Positions 32,526-37,360 of a stretch of 37,360 nt of DNA are shown here, in pieces. Under the pieces are notes generated by a model. It was not told the origin of the DNA. It saw only the letters and a list, made by a program, of their open reading frames with translations, and made no database searches. The stretch is from Pseudomonas sp. SJZ074. GTDB lineage: Bacteria > Pseudomonadota > Gammaproteobacteria > Pseudomonadales > Pseudomonadaceae. The stretch is from positions 1 through 37,360 of the forward strand of contig NZ_VIUE01000043.1 of NCBI RefSeq assembly GCF_007828215.1, written 5' to 3'. A program made the position numbers and the translations under genes. Each line of letters starts with the position of its first letter. Within the stretch, counting starts at the first letter, position 1.

Positions 32526-32972
32526 TCAGGCCTGAGCAGGGAACTGGCCGAGTTGGGCGAACAGGGCAAACCAGTCTTCCATGTGCCACGTTGTGCTCAG
32601 CTTCGCGTCACGGAACGTGTGGAATTCATGAATGCGGAAACTGACGTGCTTGCCAGTGGCGGCGATGCCGAAGAACTCGCCCGCATGGGTACCGGTGATT
32701 TCGGCACGCACGCCCATTTTCCCGGGCTCCTGGACCATGTCGTGGACGACGATCCGCACATCGGGAAACGCCTGGACGAAGCTGCGAATGATCGCCTTGA
32801 TGCCTTCCGGGCCAGGCGCCTGGCCGGGTGCCAGCGGGATGTCATCCCAGCCACGGGTAAGTACTTCGTCAACGAGGTCTGGCTGTTTGTCGCTGAACGC
32901 ACGGTAGAAGGTTTCGACAGCCAGGCGCTCGGCATGCAGCTGTTCTGCAAGGAGAGTGGTTGAAGAGGTCAT
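32526..32972 (-). CDS. SnoaL-like / ester cyclase-type protein
   Basis: A 148-residue alpha+beta cone-fold protein of the SnoaL type: AVETFYRAFSDKQPDLVDEV, LAPGQAPGPEGIKAIIRSFV, FPDVRIVVHDMVQEPGKMGV, then SFRIHEFHTFRDAKLSTTWH and MEDWFALFAQLGQ. Members bind or isomerise small polyketide-like or xenobiotic molecules. Start at ATG 32972 is slightly favoured; ATG 32987 is in frame. It is the first gene of the operon with the oxidoreductase. Confidence 0.85.
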   Translation of the reverse strand: MTSSTTLLAEQLHAERLAVETFYRAFSDKQPDLVDEVLTRGWDDIPLAPGQAPGPEGIKAIIRSFVQAFPDVRIVVHDMVQEPGKMGVRAEITGTHAGEFFGIAATGKHVSFRIHEFHTFRDAKLSTTWHMEDWFALFAQLGQFPAQA

Positions 32973-33038
32973 TGGGGTTCTCGCCATTGAAGTGGGGTGG
33001 TAGCGAGAGTTTGGGATTGAGGGCTATGATCCGTCTAA

Positions 33039-33065
33039 CAAATAGCCTATATGAATGATTATTTG
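33039..33065. promoter_or_regulatory. Candidate LysR operator in the divergent promoter region
   Basis: CAAATA-N15-TATTTG is a dyad in the 97-base gap between the SnoaL-like gene and the divergent LysR gene, with inner ATAG/TTAT words of the T-N11-A kind. It ends five bases before the LysR ATG, so it would suit autoregulation and control of both directions. Binding is inferred. Confidence 0.45.
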
Positions 33066-33069
33066 ATTT

Positions 33070-33981
33070 ATGGATTTTCATGGAATTGATCTGAACTTGC
33101 TGGTGGCCTTCGACGCGCTGATGACGGAACGCAATGTCACCCGCGCGGCGGCTCGGGTGGGGGTCAGCCAGCCGGCGATGAGCGCCGCGTTGGCGCGGCT
33201 GCGAACGCTGCTCGGCGACGCGTTATTTGCCCGCAGTGCCGAGGGGCTCCTGCCCACGCCCCGGGCTCGGGATCTGGCGGTGCCGATCGCCCAGGCTCTG
33301 CAACAGCTTCAAGTCGCCTTGGTGGAGCGGCCCGAGTTCAAGCCCGGGAAGGCTTCGCTGGTGTTCAAACTCGGCCTCTCCGATTACCCGGCCTATGTGC
33401 TCCTGCCGGCGCTGTTGCAAGCACTCGCAGAACAGGCGCCGGGGGTTTCGGTGAATGTGTATGCATTCAACGATCGAGACCATGCGGTCGACATGCTGGA
33501 TAGCGGCCTGATCGACGCGGCAGTGGGCGTGCCGCCGACACAGGCGGCGGCGCGGATATTGAGCCGGACCGTGCTCACCGATGAATTCGTCACCATCGTC
33601 GCCCATGACCATCCAGTCGCCCGTCGTGCCTTGACCTTGAAGACCTATCTGGAACTGCGCCATGTGCTGGTCTCGCCTGAAGGAGACTTGCACGGTCTGG
33701 TGGATCACGCCCTTGCTCAACAGGGCAAACAGCGCGAACTGGCCCTGACATTGCCGCAAATGTTCGCAGTGCCCTCGCTCATCGCCCGCACCCAGTTGAC
33801 CGCCACGGTGATGAAACGGGTGGCGATGGGCGCGGCGGGCAGCAACAAGCTGGTGATGTTTCCACCGCCGGTGACGTTGCCTCGGATGGCGTTCGACCTG
33901 ATCTGGCATCGGCGCAGCGAGTCTCATCCGGCGCAGCAGTGGTTCAGGGGATTGATAGCGGATGTTGCTGGGCGGGTTTGA
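33070..33981 (+). CDS. LysR-family regulator (NodD-like branch)
   Basis: A 303-residue LysR protein. The HTH (about 8-65) reads LNLLVAFDALMTERNVTRAA, VGVSQPAMSAALARLRTLLG, with LFARSAEGLLPTPRA after it. The effector domain runs from about 92 to 300 and ends FDLIWHRRSESHPAQQWFRG. Divergent placement to the SnoaL/oxidoreductase operon points to that operon as its target. A damaged duplicate of its last about 105 bases is found at 35297-35395. Confidence 0.9.
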   Translation: MDFHGIDLNLLVAFDALMTERNVTRAAARVGVSQPAMSAALARLRTLLGDALFARSAEGLLPTPRARDLAVPIAQALQQLQVALVERPEFKPGKASLVFKLGLSDYPAYVLLPALLQALAEQAPGVSVNVYAFNDRDHAVDMLDSGLIDAAVGVPPTQAAARILSRTVLTDEFVTIVAHDHPVARRALTLKTYLELRHVLVSPEGDLHGLVDHALAQQGKQRELALTLPQMFAVPSLIARTQLTATVMKRVAMGAAGSNKLVMFPPPVTLPRMAFDLIWHRRSESHPAQQWFRGLIADVAGRV

Positions 33982-34023
33982 TGATTTTCCCCGTTGGCGG
34001 TCTTTCAATGCACACAAACAAAC

Positions 34024-34190
34024 CTGTGGGAGCGGGCTTGCTCGCGAATGCAGTGGGTCAGTCGCTATCTATTTTGACTGGTCTGGCGCCATCGCGAGCA
34101 AGCTCGCTCCCACAGTGTTCCGGGACTGACCGCTGGATGAGTGTTCACCGCAATCCCTTGTTGGAGCGAGCCTGCTCGCGATGGCGGTGG
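34024..34190. repeat. Three REP elements in a row
   Basis: REP cores at about 34025-34050 (forward), 34091-34113 (reverse) and 34161-34184 (forward): GTGGGAGCGGGCTTGCTCGC, then ATCGCGAGCAAGCTCGCTCC, then TTGGAGCGAGCCTGCTCGCG. The first two form a BIME-like inverted pair. No gene is seen between 33982 and 34261. Confidence 0.85.
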
Positions 34191-34261
34191 GTCAGTTACT
34201 GCGATTTTTTACTCTCAGCCCATCCCAATCAAACCGATGACTTCTGATGTTACGCTTTGGC

Positions 34262-34570
34262 TCAAGCCAACCTGACTTTCTTTAACGTATTTTTTAAAGC
34301 AGCTGCCAGTTCGTCCCAATCTTTGGCTATCTCGCTATAGACGGGAACCTCCCAGTTGCATTCAGCAATTAGCGACACTCTAAAAAAACCGGACTCACAA
34401 AACTCGGGATACCATCCTATATCGATTATTTGCTCGAAAGGAAAGGATGCTTGAAATAGATCCTCTTTCAAATCATCTATTATCTCTGCCACGCCTACCG
34501 ATTGATCAAGATGAGAAATATCATCAAAAGCTATTACGCCACCAAGAGCCTTTATTTCATGAAGATCCAT
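34262..34570 (-). CDS. Probable immunity protein of the distal Rhs toxin
   Basis: A 102-residue acidic protein (FDDISHLDQSVGVAEIIDDL, FPFEQIIDIGWYPEFCESGF, KDWDELAAALKNTLKKV), AT-rich, beginning three bases after the Rhs toxin stop. Small acidic genes in this position encode immunity proteins that bind the upstream toxin. No named family recognised; the role follows from position. Confidence 0.65.
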   Translation of the reverse strand: MDLHEIKALGGVIAFDDISHLDQSVGVAEIIDDLKEDLFQASFPFEQIIDIGWYPEFCESGFFRVSLIAECNWEVPVYSEIAKDWDELAAALKNTLKKVRLA

Positions 34571-34573
34571 AAG

Positions 34574-35303
34574 TTATTTTTTCTTCTTGATCAATTTTCT
34601 AAATGACTCTTCCGAAATCGGATGCCCATGGATTGTATTTGCGCTTAGCTCAACTCTCATATATCTCGTTTCCTTTCCGTCGTTTGCGCCAATCGTTCGC
34701 CCCATGTCCATTACCTTCCACGGCTTTCCGTTGTTTACGTCCTGCCCATTCGCAAAGGCCAGACGCTCAAGAGCCTCTATATCAGTGTCAGGAAGATACT
34801 TGGCTGCTCCTCCATTTGCTGTGGATTTAACTACAGATGACCATGGTGCCTTTGGCGCAACATGCTTGTTTCCGTGCCTCGTCCATTGAACATCAGGAGC
34901 GCTTGGCGTGCCTTCATTTACACTTGTTTTTTGTTCAGGCGCTTCGACGCCCCGTCCGGGGTTGCATTTGTTTCCTTCCGGACAATCCACCAACCCCAAC
35001 GGATCCACCCACCCCGTCGGGTTCAGGGTGTACCGGTACCCATTGAGCCCACCCGCCAGTTTGCTCGGGTCAGGCGTCAGGTAGCGGCCCGTTTCCGGAT
35101 TGTAGTAGCGGTGCCGGTTGTAGTGCAGGCCGCTTTCCAAGTCATGGTATTGGCCTTGGAAGCGCAGCGGTTGTTCCAATTGTTCGCCGCCGCCGTGCTC
35201 GATCGCACGGACCTTGCCGTAGCCGTGGTAGCGCGCCGACCAGACGATCTGGCCGCCGTACTTGGTCAGTTCCTGGGGGGCCCAGGTGGTCGAGGTGTTA
35301 CTT
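34574..35303 (-). pseudogene. Rhs C-terminal fragment with toxin domain (5'-truncated)
   Basis: The frame is open from a junction near 35300: STTWAPQELTKYGGQIVWSA, then LRFQGQYHDLESGLHYNRHR, YYNPETGRYLTPDPSKLAGG, LNPTGWVDPLGL. This is the conserved end of an Rhs core. After DPLGL comes a variable toxin (about 135 residues) with VQWTRHGNKHVAPKAPWSSV, DMGRTIGANDGKETRYMRVE and ANTIHGHPISEESFRKL. The pattern recalls the Ntox35-type polymorphic toxin, but this is not certain. The bulk of the Rhs gene and its start are missing, so it is an orphan cassette that could be swapped onto a full Rhs gene by recombination. Confidence 0.75.
34990..35131. repeat. 142-base Rhs core repeat, copy A
   Basis: By eye it is identical to 37219-37360, the end of the window, so the true repeat may be longer. 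It encodes the Rhs core end up to the DPLGL junction, where toxin tails are exchanged. Confidence 0.9.
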
Positions 35304-35395
35304 CGGATGGCGTTCGATCTGATCTGGCACCGGCGCGGCGAGTCTCATCCGGCGCAGTAGTGGTTCAGGGAATTGATAGTGGATAGCTGGGCGGG
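35297..35395. repeat. Damaged duplicate of the 3' end of the LysR gene
   Basis: The sequence from CTTCGGATGGCGTTCGATCT through GGCGCAGTAGTGGTTCAGGG to CTGGGCGGGTTTGATTTT matches 33876-33985 at roughly 85-90%. It has an in-frame CAG-to-TAG change and small deletions. It begins exactly where the Rhs fragment's core sequence stops. Confidence 0.85.
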
Positions 35396-35424
35396 TTTGA
35401 TTTTGCATTTGATGTTGTGGGTGT

Positions 35425-35470
35425 CTGATCTATAGCTATCGCGAGGCTGCTCGCGATAGCTATAGATCAG
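35425..35470. repeat. Perfect 21-bp inverted repeat
   Basis: The left arm starts CTGATCTATAGCTATCGCGA (35425-35445), the spacer is four bases, and the right arm (35450-35470) is its exact reverse complement. The centre CGCGAG-GCTG-CTCGCG resembles a collapsed REP core with extended arms. No T-run follows. Confidence 0.85.
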
Positions 35471-35524
35471 TCGACAGAAAACTAAAGCTTAGTTCGGTAC
35501 GCGTTCAGGAAAGACTCCTCACCC

Positions 35525-35941
35525 TCACTCCGCATCCATGAGCTTTCTGAATTTTGCAAAAGTGGCTACCGCTTGCTGTTCGCCAGAAACTAAATTTTCA
35601 TAGAAATTCTCATCAAGCGCCCACTCTGAAAAAACTAACTGAGTTCGGCTATCATTAATACCTGCGCATTTATAGTTGAGCTGCCAATAAGCTGACAGGT
35701 GCCTGTCCGCAATCTCAAAGAAATCTGCTGCGTAAGCCAGAGGATACTCATCGTATTCTTCGTCACATAGGTAAAACCAAGGGCAACCATCTCTCAGCTC
35801 TATACCGTAAACCACATATTCCTTATCTATTTCCAGGTTTAGTTCACCATCCGGCATCGACACGTACCGCCTAACCCGCATACTTGCATCTGGCGCCAAG
35901 TTTTTATCATTTATATTATTTGTTCGGCATATCACTTTCAT
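35525..35941 (-). CDS. Probable immunity protein of the middle cassette
   Basis: A 138-residue acidic protein: MRVRRYVSMPDGELNLEIDK, EYVVYGIELRDGCPWFYLCD, EYPLAYAADFFEIADRHLSA, then FSEWALDENFYENLVSGEQQ. The ATG overlaps the stop of the upstream toxin fragment (TAATG), which couples their translation. AT-rich. No named family recognised; the role is inferred from position. Confidence 0.65.
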   Translation of the reverse strand: MKVICRTNNINDKNLAPDASMRVRRYVSMPDGELNLEIDKEYVVYGIELRDGCPWFYLCDEEYDEYPLAYAADFFEIADRHLSAYWQLNYKCAGINDSRTQLVFSEWALDENFYENLVSGEQQAVATFAKFRKLMDAE

Positions 35942-36306
35942 TACTCAACAACTCCTGGCGGTACGGATGGGTCATTTCCCCATGGCTTCACGTCATGAAC
36001 GCTATGCTTCTTAAATTTAAAATCAAGAAGCTTTCCTGTATTCGGATCACGGACATAATGCACCACGGAATCGTTCCTATTATTCGACTTTACCTTTAGC
36101 TCCCATTTTTCCATCCCTTTAAGTGTTGGGTCTTTAAGGTCTTTTATGATCAAAAAACCATAACCTTTCTTGGCGCTGTCTAGCGTCATTTGATCCTGAA
36201 GGCTTTTAGGATCCCGACTCCATTTGTCTTGTTTTGATGAGACTGGCAGCCGCGGCCCACCCTCATCCACCAGAGCCTTACCCGCCGGATCCTGTTCCCT
36301 AACCAC
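35941..36306 (-). pseudogene. Toxin C-terminal fragment without Rhs core
   Basis: The frame opens at a GTG near 36306 and encodes 121 residues: EQDPAGKALVDEGGPRLPVS, SAKKGYGFLIIKDLKDPTLK, then NDSVVHYVRDPNTGKLLDFK and FKKHSVHDVKPWGNDPSVPP. The VVHYVRDPNTGKLLDFKFK phrase resembles tails of Rhs/CdiA-type toxins. No DPLGL junction or Rhs core precedes it and no ribosome site is evident, so it is a displaced toxin tail rather than a complete gene. Confidence 0.6.
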
Positions 36307-36446
36307 CGTTGTCGATTGGGGTGGTGCATCTGAGGTCGGACGCGTGTGGAGGGCTGGATGCGAGCCAGTTGGCGGAACTGGCTTCGCAGGCTAAGCATCA
36401 TGCCAAGGAGGTGCCGGGGGGGGAGTTTGTATTTGGTGGAGGCTGA
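36303..36446 (+). pseudogene. Orphan 3' coding fragment on the plus strand
   Basis: A coding-like run of about 47 codons without a start: LSIGVVHLRSDACGGLDASQ, LAELASQAKHHAKEVPGGEF, VFGGG, stop at 36444-36446. It begins at a TAA exactly beside the edge of the toxin fragment on the other strand, as expected at a recombination junction. Parent protein not recognised. Confidence 0.4.
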
Positions 36447-36479
36447 GCCTATTGAACCAATGGGGGCATAGGTTGAAGC

Positions 36480-36791
36480 TCAACCAATGGGATTGATCTT
36501 ACGAGCTATTCTGCAAGCGATATGACATAGCCAGGCTTCACTCGTTTCCCAGACAGTCCAATAACTGTAGTAACAACTCAGCTCACTTAGCAGATACTCC
36601 TTCATCTCACATTCGGCTTTTCTTTGCTTAAGTAGAACGTCAAGCTCCTGCAGAACTATTTTTAGAATTTCCAAGTCAGACTCTGAAAGGAATGCATCTA
36701 GCGCTTGTTCAGCGGTTTGATACTCGACTGGCCAATCTTGATGAAAATAAGCCCCAAAAAAATCATGCAGTTCTGGAAATTGTTGATTCAT
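36480..36791 (-). CDS. CdiI-type immunity protein
   Basis: A 103-residue protein starting MNQQFPELHDFFGAYFHQDW, then EQALDAFLSESDLEILKIVL, which matches the contact-dependent growth inhibition immunity family seen with RNase-type toxins (CdiI_2-like). Its ATG overlaps the toxin stop (ATGA). It should protect the cell by binding the toxin encoded upstream. Confidence 0.78.
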   Translation of the reverse strand: MNQQFPELHDFFGAYFHQDWPVEYQTAEQALDAFLSESDLEILKIVLQELDVLLKQRKAECEMKEYLLSELSCYYSYWTVWETSEAWLCHIACRIARKINPIG

Positions 36792-37360
36792 ACTTCCGGA
36801 AATCCTGTTATCAAAAAGTATCCTGCTGGCTGTTGTTTATCTTTTTTCAAGACGAGTAATACTTTGTGTGCTGGCAGGTAGTCGGTACGGCCATTTATCA
36901 GACTGACTCCAACTGGGTGAGCAAAGACATGAGTCACTGTCGTCTTGTCTTTTTTACCCGCCAAGAATTTTTCGATTTTCTCCTGATTGGCTGCTAGCGT
37001 TCTAGCTGCTGATAGCTCAGCTGTAGTTCGGTCCGGAAACGTTGAGGCGGCGGGAACATTTGGCTCCTTCTCTATCCTTTGGGCTAATTGCGCATCCGTC
37101 CTACCAATATGTTTCTCAATCAAATGCCCACCGCGAGCCTCATGCGCCGCTAAGCCGCCTCCCGGCACGATCTCGCTAAACGGCCCGTCAGCCTCGATAT
37201 CGCCAGGACAGTTACAAGCCAACCCCAACGGATCCACCCACCCCGTCGGGTTCAGGGTGTACCGGTACCCATTGAGCCCACCCGCCAGTTTGCTCGGGTC
37301 AGGCGTCAGGTAGCGGCCCGTTTCCGGATTGTAGTAGCGGTGCCGGTTGTAGTGCAGGCC
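36788..37360 (-). CDS. Rhs protein C-terminus with RNase A-like toxin (partial)
   Basis: The frame enters from beyond the window. It reads GLHYNRHRYYNPETGRYLTP, DPSKLAGGLNGYRYTLNPTG, WVDPLGL, then a new toxin tail: GGGLAAHEARGGHLIEKHIG, RTDAQLAQRIEKEPNVPAAS, TFPDRTTAE, ending FAHPVGVSLINGRTDYLPAH and GYFLITGFPEV. The GGHLIEKHIGRTDAQL and ASTFPDRTTAE pattern fits the bacterial RNase A-like toxin domain, whose conserved His residues cleave RNA. Rhs proteins are delivered by type VI secretion or other routes. This is the end of the main Rhs gene or of another cassette; which one cannot be told. Confidence 0.85.
   Translation of the reverse strand, partial: GLHYNRHRYYNPETGRYLTPDPSKLAGGLNGYRYTLNPTGWVDPLGLACNCPGDIEADGPFSEIVPGGGLAAHEARGGHLIEKHIGRTDAQLAQRIEKEPNVPAASTFPDRTTAELSAARTLAANQEKIEKFLAGKKDKTTVTHVFAHPVGVSLINGRTDYLPAHKVLLVLKKDKQQPAGYFLITGFPEV
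37219..37360. repeat. 142-base Rhs core repeat, copy B
   Basis: Identical by eye to 34990-35131 (offset 2229 bases). It is cut by the window end. Confidence 0.9.

Overview
The window looks like chromosome from a Pseudomonas of the fluorescens group. This rests on high-GC core genes, many copies of the Pseudomonas REP motif (GTGGGAGCGAGC... with ...GCTCGCGAT), a DUF6124 family otherwise familiar from pseudomonads, and typical Pseudomonas regulators, permease and Rhs core sequence. This assignment is inference from the sequence alone.

Layout. 1-1360: an upstream gene tail, an S24/LexA-type repressor with a palindromic candidate operator, a REP element and a terminator. 1524-10819: a mosaic integrative element with a P4-type tyrosine integrase, an AT-rich block (degenerate-Nudix protein, DUF3987/YfjI protein, AlpA regulator), an ICE/plasmid-like block (zinc-ribbon/glycine-zipper protein, DUF932 protein, a stump of a YqaJ exonuclease, an XRE regulator, secreted and membrane proteins) and a YagK/YfjJ-type HUH replication protein. 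11134-14209: an IS66-family insertion sequence (tnpA frameshifted, tnpB, tnpC), a GNAT acetyltransferase and a second, tiny IS66 end fragment. 14505-18823: a restriction/defence-like operon of an MmeI-like methyltransferase (frameshifted), a DUF1016 PD-(D/E)XK nuclease and a DEAD/DEAH helicase stump cut off on the IS side.

19470-21740 holds the most unusual content: two paralogous modules, each with a promoter, a leader and a DUF6124 gene (the first gene is broken). Both leaders contain a folded RNA with the layout of the phage P4 CI / C4 antisense immunity RNA: target A, antisense B, target C, then the gene. The recognition bases differ between the copies but change together, so each copy should recognise only itself.

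22270-30703 is a minus-strand metabolic cluster: Cys/Met-type PLP enzyme, amino-acid permease, LysR regulator, threonine-synthase paralogue, Lrp regulator, ACT-less homoserine dehydrogenase, aldehyde dehydrogenase. The best guess is use of homoserine and related plant amino acids, with homoserine oxidised through aspartate semialdehyde to aspartate. 30888-33981 has a hexapeptide-repeat protein, a zinc-less quinone-oxidoreductase-like enzyme, a SnoaL-like protein and a divergent LysR regulator.

34262-37360 is a minus-strand graveyard of Rhs C-terminal toxin/immunity cassettes. Three toxin-immunity pairs are visible, two preceded by an identical 142-base piece of Rhs core. A damaged second copy of the 3' end of the LysR gene (33070-33981) abuts the most distal cassette. 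The window ends inside an Rhs gene.
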